The notes under the pieces are model-generated. The model made no database searches and had not been told where the DNA came from. It saw nothing but the letters and a program-made list of their open reading frames with translations. This document shows positions 1 to 7,872 of a stretch of DNA of 64,000 nucleotides, in pieces. A program made the position numbers and the translations under genes. The stretch is from assembly GCF_902170305.1 (NCBI RefSeq), contig NZ_CABHWW010000011.1, positions 248,001 through 312,000 on the forward strand, read 5' to 3'. Source of the stretch: Yersinia alsatica (lineage in GTDB: Bacteria; Pseudomonadota; Gammaproteobacteria; Enterobacterales; Enterobacteriaceae). Positions within the stretch are counted from its first letter, which is position 1. Every line of letters begins with the position of its first letter.

Positions 1-294
1 ATTTTCAAAGAATCGCCTGAAGAGGTCATGTCCAAGCTTGATCATTTAACCTGGGGCAAGGCCGGAGATGATTATCTCTCTCAGGCGATGATTAAAGTAG
101 ACCCCAACAGTGCCTGGAGAGAAAATGCGCAAGCGGTGTCAGGTATTGCTCCGGCAAAAGAAAGCACCGAAAAGCTGTTAATGCTCAGCAAAGGTAAAGA
201 AGGGACATTATTGCTCTGTTCCGTTCAGGGAAATGTAACGCCTGATATGCTCGCGACATTACGACCTGATTTAACCGGCGGGGTAGCGAAATGA
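1..294 (+). CDS. C-terminal part of an unknown protein (5' end outside window)
   Basis: The reading frame is open from the first base and ends at a stop whose region overlaps the ATG of the next gene (ATGA-type overlap), so the two are probably co-translated. The visible 97 residues are hydrophilic, with no membrane segment, no cysteine cluster and no motif I recognise. The downstream partner is a lipoprotein of the adhesin-E type, and the surroundings contain broken genes and an orphan immunity gene. The locus may therefore belong to a secretion or effector cluster, but that is inference only. An internal ATG at 28 could be mistaken for the start; there is no convincing ribosome binding site before it. 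Confidence 0.55.
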   Translation: MFKESPEEVMSKLDHLTWGKAGDDYLSQAMIKVDPNSAWRENAQAVSGIAPAKESTEKLLMLSKGKEGTLLLCSVQGNVTPDMLATLRPDLTGGVAK

Positions 295-785
295 AAAAGC
301 TGATATGGCTGGCATTACTTATGCTGGCGGGCTGTACTGGGATCAGTAAACCACAGCCGCAAGCGCCCGCCCAAGCACCGGCTGGTTTAATAAAAATTCT
401 TGCAGATGATAGAGTGACTTCGTATGTCGATTTCAGGGTGATTTCAACTTACCAGGGTAACAGTCACTTGCGCCGGTTTTATTTCATCAATAACTACGCG
501 AAGCAGACACTGATTATAAAAAACCCACCCGTCTACGTTTCCAGTTCCCGGGCAATAGATGTGATTAACTGCGACAAAAACCAGCGTGCGGTTATGGGAC
601 GTACGCTTTTTTCCAAACCGTTTACGGAAGGCGATCTTATACATGCGGAGCTGGATGTGGGGCAATGGGAAACCTTCCCGAAAGACTCTCTTTTTGGGAT
701 AATAGCTGAAACCATGTGCAGTATTCCCGTTGAAAAACTCAAGCCAGAGCCGGCGAAAGAAAACCGCAAGCCGCTACTGGATTAA
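291..785 (+). CDS. Lipoprotein, surface-adhesin E-like
   Basis: A 164-residue protein with a clear lipoprotein signal: MKK, a hydrophobic run, then the lipobox LAGC with the acylated Cys at about residue 15. A Pro/Ala/Gln-rich linker follows. The rest resembles the surface-adhesin protein E family (Adhesin_E): an N-terminal beta-rich part, an 'INCDKNQ' strand around residue 92, and a late 'W.T.P.DS..G.I....C' pattern near residues 126-142 in which two cysteines could pair. The family is found as cell-surface lipoproteins and also as small lipoproteins beside type VI secretion genes. The family call is by motif memory and moderately sure; the role here is unknown. Its start overlaps the preceding gene by four bases. 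Confidence 0.6.
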   Translation: MKKLIWLALLMLAGCTGISKPQPQAPAQAPAGLIKILADDRVTSYVDFRVISTYQGNSHLRRFYFINNYAKQTLIIKNPPVYVSSSRAIDVINCDKNQRAVMGRTLFSKPFTEGDLIHAELDVGQWETFPKDSLFGIIAETMCSIPVEKLKPEPAKENRKPLLD

Positions 786-1256
786 TTAGCATTAATCGGA
801 ACCCGACGGTCCACGCTGAAGCAGAAGGCCTGTATTGGTAACGGGCTATCTGCAATAAGTAAAAGGACAGAGCGCTTCTCTGGCGCGCCCGCTTACGCTT
901 AAATTGGCATCCACCCAGAATGGAAACATTGCGAGTCATCAGGATAACAAAGCCAAAAAGCTCTATCGCAGAGTCAATACGACCACACGCTACTATTCGG
1001 ACAAGCCGGGCGGTGAATATAGCCAGCAGGGAAATCAAAAAAAGAGATACGGCCAATATTTTGCCGCAGCGTGAATCTATGTACGTTAAACAGCAACTCC
1101 GGCTGGATTATTCTCCGTTGTTGTGTATGAGCAAACAACAGACGCTTAACTTGTGGCATGGAAGCATCTCGATTATTCGTGGCTATTTGCAAAGCATTGG
1201 ATAACTTGAGTCCCACGTCACCTTAGAGTGTGATCCTACTGATAAAGGAATGATTA
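786..1256 (+). other. Gene-poor stretch with decayed coding sequence
   Basis: Between the adhesin-E-like lipoprotein and the YnfC-like gene there is no intact gene that I can support. The stretch carries the start-less remnant described separately and short out-of-frame pieces after it (for example an open piece around 1075-1204). A good ribosome binding site, AAGGA, lies at about 1245-1249, eight bases before the ATG of the next gene. Confidence 0.4.
859..1074 (+). pseudogene. Coding remnant without start codon
   Basis: An open frame of about 71 codons follows a stop at 856-858 and ends with TGA at 1072. It has no plausible start codon, yet the translation looks protein-like: basic and polar, with the segments 'KAKKLYRRVN' and 'RYYSDKPGGEYS'. 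It overlaps another open frame (920-1204) in a different register, so at most one was ever real. I read it as the tail of a gene that lost its 5' end. The family is not recognised; tails of this kind are common after type VI or Rhs-type effector genes, but the sequence itself does not prove that. Confidence 0.3.
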
Positions 1257-1967
1257 ATGAAAGCAAGGGTGCTTTTAAGTCTATTATCTTTGGCAATATC
1301 ATTTAATGTCGCTGCATTTACTCAATTCAAACCGGCGGTCTTAAATGCTGCTCTTTTGTTCGAGCATGATGCAACTACCGGGAACGTAAAACATAGCATC
1401 CAGTGGATCCGAGATGTTTACGGTAAACTTCAGGCTATGACAGAAGTTAGATACGATCAAAGCGGGTGCTTTACTAAGATCAACATGGTTGATAAGGCAA
1501 ATGATCGAGAGTTCCATTTGGTAAACAAAGATGGTGCACTGACCTCTTTTAAAGGCCTGCGTATTACCGGAAAAATCAATGAACTTTGCGAAATCACTGA
1601 GCTTGAGAATGAAAAGGGCAAATATGTGCTCAGCTACAATGTACGTGGGTTGCTTGAAACAATCGTGGACAAAGACACGGGCGAAGTTGTAGAGCGATAT
1701 GAATATCACAATAACCAATTCCCTGTGCGTGTAAGAAACTATAAAGATCAAAAGGATACTCGCATCCTTTACCCATCCGGAAGCGCGCAATTCCTTGACT
1801 TAGAGAGTGTATCAAAAAGAGGAGAGTTAACTGTCCGGGTAAAGCAAAGTTGTGCTTACACCGCTGATGGTAATGCAGATAAATGCTCGTTGATAGCCTC
1901 CACTAATGACGACTATCGTGGCTCAATCCTCATCTGGATTTCTAATCATGAAACGGAATATTTCTGA
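1257..1967 (+). CDS. YnfC-family (UPF0257) exported protein
   Basis: A 236-residue protein with an N-terminal signal peptide (hydrophobic residues 5-20, cleavage likely after 'NVAA'). The C-terminal third matches the E. coli YnfC family strongly: 'VKQSC.Y' near residue 195, a 'C.LI' pair about 15 residues later and a final 'ISNHETEYF' that parallels YnfC's end. E. coli YnfC is a lipoprotein of unknown function. Here the usual lipobox Cys is missing after the signal peptide, so this copy is probably periplasmic or secreted rather than lipidated. AAGGA stands eight bases before the ATG. It sits alone among decayed genes, and its AT-rich composition fits the accessory patch. Confidence 0.65.
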   Translation: MKARVLLSLLSLAISFNVAAFTQFKPAVLNAALLFEHDATTGNVKHSIQWIRDVYGKLQAMTEVRYDQSGCFTKINMVDKANDREFHLVNKDGALTSFKGLRITGKINELCEITELENEKGKYVLSYNVRGLLETIVDKDTGEVVERYEYHNNQFPVRVRNYKDQKDTRILYPSGSAQFLDLESVSKRGELTVRVKQSCAYTADGNADKCSLIASTNDDYRGSILIWISNHETEYF

Positions 1968-2026
1968 ATCTATTAAAAATGGCCGAGCCAACACAACCTC
2001 ACTCGTGAGGTTGACCTGCTTCCTAA

Positions 2027-2316
2027 TTTTTAACGCAATGTAATATTATCAATGTCCGTTTCTGGCACGAAGCAGACAGCTATGGGCTGCTGAAGGTTCG
2101 CTATGAGCGAGGAACGGACATAGTTGCCCCACTGCTAAGGGAGGCTTGTCACAGTGATCAATGTAATGGACAAAAAAGTTATGCATATCAATTACCGAAT
2201 AAAAATACTGGCGTATGGCATTAATCTGTAAGGACGGGATAGGCATCATTTTCATTGAAAAGAGTGATAAGCTAACAGCAGTTAAAAAATTTGGGTTGTA
2301 TGGGAGATGGAGGTAA
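2027..2316 (+). pseudogene. Frameshifted remnant of a protein upstream of Imm42
   Basis: Two adjacent open pieces in different frames read like one broken protein tail. The first (2027-2224) is start-less and contains 'WHEADSYGLLKVRYERGTD' followed by a Cys pair in 'CHSDQC' and ends at a TAA. The second (from about 2209 to a TAA at 2314-2316) reads 'LICKDGIGIIFIEKSDKL' and stops three bases before the Imm42 start codon. Gene order (broken tail, then immunity gene) fits a polymorphic toxin or effector whose toxin end has decayed, but no toxin family is recognised. A variant of the first few codons recurs at 3024-3046. Confidence 0.35.
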
Positions 2317-2318
2317 AT

Positions 2319-2852
2319 ATGATTTTCGGTGACCCATATCGCTTCGCTATCTGGGCGGAATATATTCCGCAGTGGGGCGAATCTATTAAGAATGGTTTTT
2401 TTTATTTTTTTGTAAATGGGAATATGTACCCAAATGACATCCGCACATCAACATTGTTTGTTGATTTTTATGATGTTATCGATCCTGAGAATGCTCTCGT
2501 GACTCTACCATGTGATGATGCAATTTTTAATGCATCGACAGATGAGGCTTTTGATACTCTATTTACACTGGCCTATCCACAGTTAACAAAAGATAATGAA
2601 TATCCTGATCAGGTGTTTGATTTTCGTGCATCACCCACGATTATTAACGAGTCTGGAGCATGTTTTTTTGCCGTTTCTAACAAAGATTTCGTTAGAATTT
2701 TAGGTGGGAAAGTATCTAAGTTAGTTGATTATGATGAGAGGCGCGTTTGGGAAAATATAGAGCATCCTGTTATTGAGGATATAATTATTGAAAAAAATGA
2801 GATAAATACGATAATTTCAAAGTTGAAGGAATATTCTGCTTCTTTATTTTAA
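2319..2852 (+). CDS. Imm42-family immunity protein (orphan)
   Basis: A small acidic protein of 177 residues starting 'MIFGDPYRFAIW'. The start chosen is the ATG at 2319 because GGAGG lies six bases before it; the in-frame ATG at 2307 has no such site. The opening, followed by 'NGFFYFFVNG', 'YPNDIRTSTL' and an acidic 'VDFYDV', fits the Imm42 immunity family, whose members neutralise cognate polymorphic (often Rhs or contact-dependent) toxins in the cytoplasm. No intact toxin gene precedes it, only a frameshifted remnant, so this looks like an orphan kept after toxin loss or acquired as protection. Base composition is more AT-rich than the metabolic genes further on. Confidence 0.65.
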   Translation: MIFGDPYRFAIWAEYIPQWGESIKNGFFYFFVNGNMYPNDIRTSTLFVDFYDVIDPENALVTLPCDDAIFNASTDEAFDTLFTLAYPQLTKDNEYPDQVFDFRASPTIINESGACFFAVSNKDFVRILGGKVSKLVDYDERRVWENIEHPVIEDIIIEKNEINTIISKLKEYSASLF

Positions 2853-3437
2853 TTATCGTATGACTGGCTCCTGTCAATAGGATGAGGTTCCTGAAGTTAA
2901 GTCACTAATCCCCCAACTCTTACCACAACAACCGAAGCACAATGAGTGCGTTTGTGGCGTCCAGCTTTTCAACATCGATGATGCGTGAATTGCTCCTAAT
3001 TGACTGACATTAGTTATGTTAGTAATGTCCGCCTCTGGCACCAAGCTAACTTTCAGAGCGGGAGTAGCCCAGTCTCTGGATTGCCGCCATAGCTGTATGA
3101 ATAATGACTCCTTACAGCGAGGGCGATATCTTCGATTATTTTTGGCCTAACGTCACCTAGATGATGATGTGAAGAGTTCTGCTTTAATGAGCGTTTCTGC
3201 ACCTTTCCGCAAAAAGCTGCGGTAAGTGATAGATTGCTACTTTACCCAATCAAGTGACACAATTGTGTTAAGTCATTCTTTGAGAATAGCAACATCACTA
3301 GCCTCATCTCTAGTTTTAAGCCATCATATTACCCAAGCACAAACAGATAACGATGCACTACAAGCTTCCAATAGCGCGCTCGCTAGTCGCACGATTTAGC
3401 TTGATTCCGATACTTTATGATTACTTAAGGACTCGAT
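2853..3437. other. 585-base intergenic stretch with no intact gene
   Basis: No supportable coding region is seen. It contains a second copy (3024-3046) of a 23-base motif also found at 2051-2073 (20 of 23 bases equal), suggesting that a duplicated gene tail has decayed here. It also has a short stem (CCGCA/TGCGG, 3207-3222). The end is the upstream region of the DeoR gene, with AAGGA at about 3426-3430. Confidence 0.4.
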
Positions 3438-4202
3438 GTGAGCGATTATGATGTCTTCCCCGAACAGCGGCAGTCTATTATCCATCAGATGCTGACTGAA
3501 ACAGGTCGGGTTGTCTGCGCGGATGCGGCTCGCAAACTTGGCGTTTCGGAACACACCATACGTCGGGATTTGCAGGAACTGGCCAGAAAAGGCTTATGTA
3601 AAAAAGTCTATGGCGGGGCTGTCAGTCAACTAAAACAGTCGGCCAGTTTCGATACTCGCATGTCACAAAACGTGCACGAGAAATCACAACTGGCGCAAAA
3701 GTGTGCCCAGTTGATAAGACCAGATACGTGCCTTTTCATTGATGCGGGTTCTACCTACCTGGCCATGGTGGAGTTCATCCCTGATGACCTGGAACTGACT
3801 ATCGTCACAAACTCCCCGCAAATTGCGGCGGCGGCTTGTGGGCGAACAAAAGGTGAGCTGATCCTGCTTGGCGGGAAGGTCAATGCACTAACAGGTAGTA
3901 CACTTGGCTCAGAACCGGTTAACCAAATCCGGGGCATGGTTTTCGATCAGACATTTATTGGCGTCTGTGGGCTTGACCCTCAAGCCGGGCTGAGTGCGGT
4001 TTACTATGAAGATGCCTGCTTTAAAAAAGAAGTGCTGGCGCAAAGTAATGAAGTCATCGCCGCAGCCACAGAAGACAAAATCTCACAGGTGGCAAGATAT
4101 AAAGTCGCGACTTGTGAAGATATTGATATTGCGGTGGTGATCAAAGGGGCGAAGATTCAGAATTTCTCCGGTGTCAGCATGCATATTGAATTTGCGGAAT
4201 AA
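3438..4202 (+). CDS. DeoR-family transcriptional regulator
   Basis: A 254-residue DeoR/GlpR-type repressor. Residues 8-60 form the winged helix-turn-helix ('LGVSEHTIRRDLQELARKG', then 'KVYGGAV', the usual DeoR signature). The rest is the sugar-phosphate-sensing domain with 'DAGSTY' (about residue 100), 'VTNS' and 'LLGGKVN', and 'FIGVCGLD'. The start is GTG, preceded by AAGGA seven bases upstream; the nearby ATG at 3436 is out of frame. Family members sense phosphorylated sugars. It converges on a HAD phosphatase gene, and a perfect palindrome in the next intergenic region (5198-5219) could be its operator, which is inference. The inducer is unknown. Confidence 0.85.
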   Translation: MSDYDVFPEQRQSIIHQMLTETGRVVCADAARKLGVSEHTIRRDLQELARKGLCKKVYGGAVSQLKQSASFDTRMSQNVHEKSQLAQKCAQLIRPDTCLFIDAGSTYLAMVEFIPDDLELTIVTNSPQIAAAACGRTKGELILLGGKVNALTGSTLGSEPVNQIRGMVFDQTFIGVCGLDPQAGLSAVYYEDACFKKEVLAQSNEVIAAATEDKISQVARYKVATCEDIDIAVVIKGAKIQNFSGVSMHIEFAE

Positions 4203-4228
4203 GCCGTTGTATTTCGTTGCCATCATGC

Positions 4229-4262
4229 TTCAAGAAGGCATGCTTAATTCTGCCTTCTTGAA
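4229..4262. terminator. Perfect 12-bp inverted repeat between convergent genes
   Basis: TTCAAGAAGGCA and its exact reverse complement flank a 10-base loop, between the ends of the DeoR gene and the HAD phosphatase gene. It is positioned to serve both strands. There is no strong T-run on either side, so it may be a transcript-end stabiliser rather than a classical rho-independent terminator. Confidence 0.5.
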
Positions 4263-4303
4263 CACAAATTTACTGACGAAATAGCTCTTGCTACCGAAAC
4301 CGA

Positions 4304-5104
4304 TTAGGATTGCAGTGAGATCAATCTGCAAATGGTTTTTTGCACCGCACTCTCGTCATTTGTCCCCGTAATGTAATTGGCAGCAGCTTTTGTCTCTTCA
4401 AATGCATTTCGCATAGCAAAGCTATACTCCGCTTCGGCCAACAATTCGATATCGTTATAACCATCACCAAAGGCCATGGTTTCATGCGGGCCAACTTGCA
4501 GAAGTTCTTGAAGTTTCTGTACCGTCGTTCCTTTATGCACGCCATAATCCGCAATGTCGATCCAGGAAGCTTCCGATACAACGATGTAAACATCATTGTC
4601 AAAAGGAACTAAGCCCAAACGTGTCTCAGGACAATTGCCTTCTTCATCATAGACGGTGATTTTGACGAAATCACTTTGCAGGGAACCCAGATCCTCAACC
4701 TGCGTAAGATTAGTATAAGAATTCCTGATTTTATCTTTCAGTCGCGCGGGAACACTGGCAGAGATGACCGCCCCTTCTGGGGTGCAGGCGATGACCACAT
4801 GGTGCGGATTGATTTCTTGCAGCCGGTTAATAATGCGCAGACCTAGCTCATTGCGGATCAAAGACTGAAATATATATTCACCGTTATATTTAATCCGGGT
4901 GGCGCTATCACCCACAATCCAGATATCTCGGCTGAATTCGCCAAATAACTCTTCAACTCTTTCACACTGCTTCCCTGTGCAGGCTGCAAACTGAACGCCT
5001 TTTTCGGCCATCAGCATTCTGACGTTGGCAAATAATTCTCTATCATAGTCTCCCTGACTATTCAGGAAAGTGCCATCAAGGTCTGTGATAATTAGCTTTA
5101 TCAT
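4304..5104 (-). CDS. Cof-type HAD-IIB family phosphatase
   Basis: A 266-residue hydrolase. Motif I is 'ITDLDGTFLN' near residues 7-16 (nucleophile Asp and acid Asp two residues later), motif II lies in 'AACTGKQ' near 41, and motif IV is 'AFGDGYNDIELL' near residue 212, giving the Mg-binding acidic pair. The cap between about residues 85 and 185 is of the C2 (IIB) type seen in Cof/YidA phosphatases, which hydrolyse sugar phosphates or phosphorylated cofactors in the cytoplasm. It is transcribed away from the HisN-like phosphatase gene, with a palindromic candidate operator between them, and converges on a DeoR gene. The substrate cannot be told from sequence. Confidence 0.85.
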   Translation of the reverse strand: MIKLIITDLDGTFLNSQGDYDRELFANVRMLMAEKGVQFAACTGKQCERVEELFGEFSRDIWIVGDSATRIKYNGEYIFQSLIRNELGLRIINRLQEINPHHVVIACTPEGAVISASVPARLKDKIRNSYTNLTQVEDLGSLQSDFVKITVYDEEGNCPETRLGLVPFDNDVYIVVSEASWIDIADYGVHKGTTVQKLQELLQVGPHETMAFGDGYNDIELLAEAEYSFAMRNAFEETKAAANYITGTNDESAVQKTICRLISLQS

Positions 5105-5197
5105 TCTGTCACCGTGAACATGGTTAGGTTAATGTTCTACTACCGTTACCAGAGGCATGATGACCAGAAGATTCGACAAATGGCCAAGCCACGCTCG

Positions 5198-5219
5198 ATA
5201 TTGCATCATTGTGCAATAT
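5198..5219. promoter_or_regulatory. Palindromic candidate operator in divergent region
   Basis: ATATTGCA and TGCAATAT form a perfect 8-bp inverted repeat with a six-base spacer, in the 284-base region between the divergent HAD and HisN-like genes. A second related half-site pair, ATTGCACAAT, lies at 5325-5334, in inverted relation to ATTGTGCAAT at 5208-5217. The arrangement suggests a repressor site. The nearby DeoR protein is the obvious candidate ligand, by inference. Confidence 0.45.
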
Positions 5220-5388
5220 GATGATAATTCTGTCGACAAAAAGTGCCGAAAAAATTCTCAAAAACCTTAAATTAACATTTAATCAATTGGTTATAGCTAG
5301 CAATCATTAGATCTCGCATCAAACATTGCACAATCGAGCACAAAAAAGCATAATTACTGTCCGATTATCGACCTCTGAAGGATTTCAC

Positions 5389-6189
5389 ATGAGTGCTTCC
5401 TTGCCCGATGCAGACTTTTTGCATGAACTCGCTGATATTGCCGCAACCAGAACGCTGCAAAGTTATTTAAGTCCAAAGCTGATTGATATTGATACCAAAG
5501 TTAAAGAGGGATTTCGTTTTGATCCGGTGACCAATGTCGATCGTGAAACCGAGCTATTACTCAGAGGCATTATTAGCGAGCGCTACCCTGACCACGCCAT
5601 CATGGGCGAGGAGTTTGGCCGCACAGGTGAGTCTGAGTACCAATGGGTAATCGACCCCATTGACGGCACGCGGCCATTTCTCTGTGGACTGCCGGTCTGG
5701 GGATGTTTGATTGGATTATTGCACAATGGCAAAGCAGTCATGGGAATGATGAGCCAACCTTATACCGGCGATAAATTCTGGTCTGATGGCCAAATCTCTC
5801 GGTTTTCAGGGCGACTGGGTGACACTCGCATGGCAACCAGAAGAAATATTCCACTGGAACAGGCAATCCTCCATACCACATCGCCAGAATCGGTAAACCT
5901 GTATCAGGGTAATAATTTTGATTTACTTCAGAAGAAAGTACTGATGACTCGGTATGGCGGGGAGTGCTATGCCATGGCAATGTTAGCTGCGGGTAATATT
6001 GATATATGTGTCGAATATTCACTGCAACCCTACGATATTGTTGCCTTTATTCCTATTATTGAGCATGCCGGTGGTGTGGTGACCACGATCAATGGCAAAA
6101 GAGCGGAAAAAGGCGGGGCTATTGTCGCCAGTGCTAATCCAACATTGCATCAAGAAGTGCTTAACATCCTAAATAGCGGAAAACCATGA
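5389..6189 (+). CDS. Inositol monophosphatase family / HisN-type histidinol-phosphatase
   Basis: A Mg-dependent phosphatase of 266 residues. The ATG at 5389 is chosen over an upstream in-frame ATG at 5326 because GAAGGA lies just before it. Seen: the 'GEEFG' metal-binding motif near residue 76 and the family signature 'WVIDPIDGTRPF' near residues 87-98, plus the C-terminal 'YDIVAFIPIIEHAGG' with its metal-ligand Asp. Close relatives are annotated as histidinol-phosphatase (HisN type) but may act on other sugar or polyol phosphates. Since Enterobacteria normally use HisB for histidine, a different substrate is likely here. It is divergent from a HAD phosphatase and followed by a VOC protein gene 119 bases downstream. 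Confidence 0.8.
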   Translation: MSASLPDADFLHELADIAATRTLQSYLSPKLIDIDTKVKEGFRFDPVTNVDRETELLLRGIISERYPDHAIMGEEFGRTGESEYQWVIDPIDGTRPFLCGLPVWGCLIGLLHNGKAVMGMMSQPYTGDKFWSDGQISRFSGRLGDTRMATRRNIPLEQAILHTTSPESVNLYQGNNFDLLQKKVLMTRYGGECYAMAMLAAGNIDICVEYSLQPYDIVAFIPIIEHAGGVVTTINGKRAEKGGAIVASANPTLHQEVLNILNSGKP

Positions 6190-6308
6190 TTATGGCGGCA
6201 TAGGGATTAAATACCAAACCCCCTTCCCGATATTTTTATTTTATATCTGTAGCAGCGCTAATGCCTTGTTGTTAACTATATTCAGTATCATCAAGCGGAG
6301 GTTTAGGA

Positions 6309-6692
6309 ATGAAAGTTGCTCATATTGCGTTATGGACTTCTGATCTGGAAAAGCAGGCTATTTTCTGGCGAGATTTCTTCGGCGGTATAGCGAATGAAAA
6401 ATATAGCAGTACAAATAACCCGGGTTTTGAATCCTATTTTATTCAATTAGACCAAGGGCCAACTATTGAGTTGATGACAAAACCGGGCCTCGAAAAACAA
6501 CCACAAACCAATAATATGTGCGGCTGGGCGCATCTGGCTATCTCAGTAGGAAGTCAAGAAGCAGTAGATAAACTGGCGTTAATTGCCAAAGAAAAAGGAA
6601 TTTTAGTCGGAGCACCGAGATTTACCGGCGATGGCTATTATGAAGCTGTCATCGAAGATCCGGATGGCAACCTAATAGAAATCGTATCTTAA
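6309..6692 (+). CDS. VOC (glyoxalase/dioxygenase superfamily) protein
   Basis: A 127-residue single-subunit protein of the vicinal oxygen chelate fold. It has two beta-alpha-beta-beta-beta halves: the first opens 'MKVAHIALWTSDL' (His 5 as a possible metal ligand), and the second begins 'GWAHLAISV' around residue 75 (a second His) and ends 'IEDPDGNLIEIVS', the usual glyoxalase-like finish with a Glu ligand. The pattern of His/Glu ligands fits a metal-dependent lyase or isomerase such as a lactoylglutathione lyase relative. Its exact reaction is unknown. GGAG stands about eight bases before the ATG. It may be cotranscribed with the HisN-like gene. Confidence 0.75.
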   Translation: MKVAHIALWTSDLEKQAIFWRDFFGGIANEKYSSTNNPGFESYFIQLDQGPTIELMTKPGLEKQPQTNNMCGWAHLAISVGSQEAVDKLALIAKEKGILVGAPRFTGDGYYEAVIEDPDGNLIEIVS

Positions 6693-6730
6693 TTATTAAT
6701 ATTAAGAAACTCAGCAGCTTTTTTGCTTTT

Positions 6731-6763
6731 AGCGCTCACGTCAGTCAAAAAGACGCGAGCGCT
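6731..6763. terminator. Inverted repeat between convergent VOC and GAPDH genes
   Basis: AGCGCTC and GAGCGCT flank a loop, with the stem extended past one mismatch (ACGTC/GACGC). It lies between the convergent ends of the VOC gene and the GAPDH-like gene. There is no clear T-run, so this is a candidate transcript end only. Confidence 0.4.
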
Positions 6764-6783
6764 CTGTTTATCGTCTCAAATCA

Positions 6784-7794
6784 CTATAACCCACGTTTTT
6801 CCATCAGTACCGCAAGATCAACCAGACGGTTAGAGAACCCCCACTCGTTGTCATACCATGCCAGGATCTTAACCAAGTTACCGCCAATCACTAAAGTTGA
6901 AAGTCCATCAATAATCGATGACCGAGGGTCACCTTTGTAGTCGCTCGACACCAAAGGTTCGTCGCTGTAACCCAAAATTCCCTTGAGAGGACCAGATTCT
7001 GCCGCCTTACGGAAGGCGGCATTCACTTCATCCGCAGTGACTTCGCGCTTCAGCGTCACGGTTAAGTCCACGATAGAAACCACCGGAACCGGGACTCGCA
7101 GTGAATAACCGGTCAAACGACCATCCAATTCTGGGATAACTTTACCGAGCGCTTTGGCCGCCCCACTGGAATAAGGAACAATCGAGAGCGCCGCAGCTCG
7201 AGCACCGCGTAAATCTTTTTCAGGTTGGTCGTGTAAAGCCTGACTATTAGTGTAGGCATGGGTCGTATTCATCAGACCATATTCAATGCCGAAAGCTTGA
7301 TGAAGAACCTGAGCCGCAGGAGCCAGGCCGTTGGTGGTGCAGCTGCCGTTACTGACGACTTTGTGAATGGCGGGATCGTACTTATCGTGGTTAACGCCCA
7401 TCACGAGGGTAATATCGTCGTTCTTGCCGGGCGCGGAGATAATAACTCGCTTCGCTCCGCCTTTGGTGATGTGTACTTCAGCTTTAGCTTTATCGGTAAA
7501 GAAGCCGGTGGCTTCGATGACCACGTCAACCCCCACGCTTTTCCATGGGATCGCGCCCGGGTCTCTTTCTGAGAAAACATGAATAGGCTTGCCATCAAGT
7601 AGCAATTGGTTTTCACCGGCTTCAACACTGGCGGCTAATGTTCCTGATAGGGAATCATATTTTAGGAGATGCGCCAAGGTTTTGCTGTCGGTCAAATCGT
7701 TGATCGCCACCACCTCAAAGTCATTGCGACCTAACGCCGCACGCAAAACATTTCGTCCGATCCTACCGAATCCATTGATGCCTACTTTGACCAT
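6784..7794 (-). CDS. Glyceraldehyde-3-phosphate dehydrogenase paralogue
   Basis: A 336-residue cytoplasmic dehydrogenase of the GAPDH family. The NAD-binding Rossmann motif is 'VGINGFGRIGR' at residues 4-14, with the cofactor-specificity region 'AINDLTD' near 30-36. The catalytic centre is 'SNGSCTTNG' with Cys152; the usual second Cys four residues later (SCTTNC in GapA) is Gly156 here. The phosphate-binding and C-terminal 'WYDNEWGFSNRL' motifs are intact, so it should be active on glyceraldehyde 3-phosphate or a related aldehyde phosphate. It is probably not the main glycolytic enzyme but a second copy. A divergent role with erythrose 4-phosphate is possible. The GlxA-type regulator gene follows upstream in the same direction. 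Confidence 0.85.
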   Translation of the reverse strand: MVKVGINGFGRIGRNVLRAALGRNDFEVVAINDLTDSKTLAHLLKYDSLSGTLAASVEAGENQLLLDGKPIHVFSERDPGAIPWKSVGVDVVIEATGFFTDKAKAEVHITKGGAKRVIISAPGKNDDITLVMGVNHDKYDPAIHKVVSNGSCTTNGLAPAAQVLHQAFGIEYGLMNTTHAYTNSQALHDQPEKDLRGARAAALSIVPYSSGAAKALGKVIPELDGRLTGYSLRVPVPVVSIVDLTVTLKREVTADEVNAAFRKAAESGPLKGILGYSDEPLVSSDYKGDPRSSIIDGLSTLVIGGNLVKILAWYDNEWGFSNRLVDLAVLMEKRGL

Positions 7795-7872
7795 GATCTA
7801 CTCCTTAGTTATTTGCTCTGCTTTAAATCTAGCCTGAGAAATAAATGGCGTAAATGACATTGATAGATCAAT

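Noticed and set aside
920..1204. 94-codon frame near the YnfC-like gene
   Set aside because: Overlaps a better remnant in another register and has no family features.
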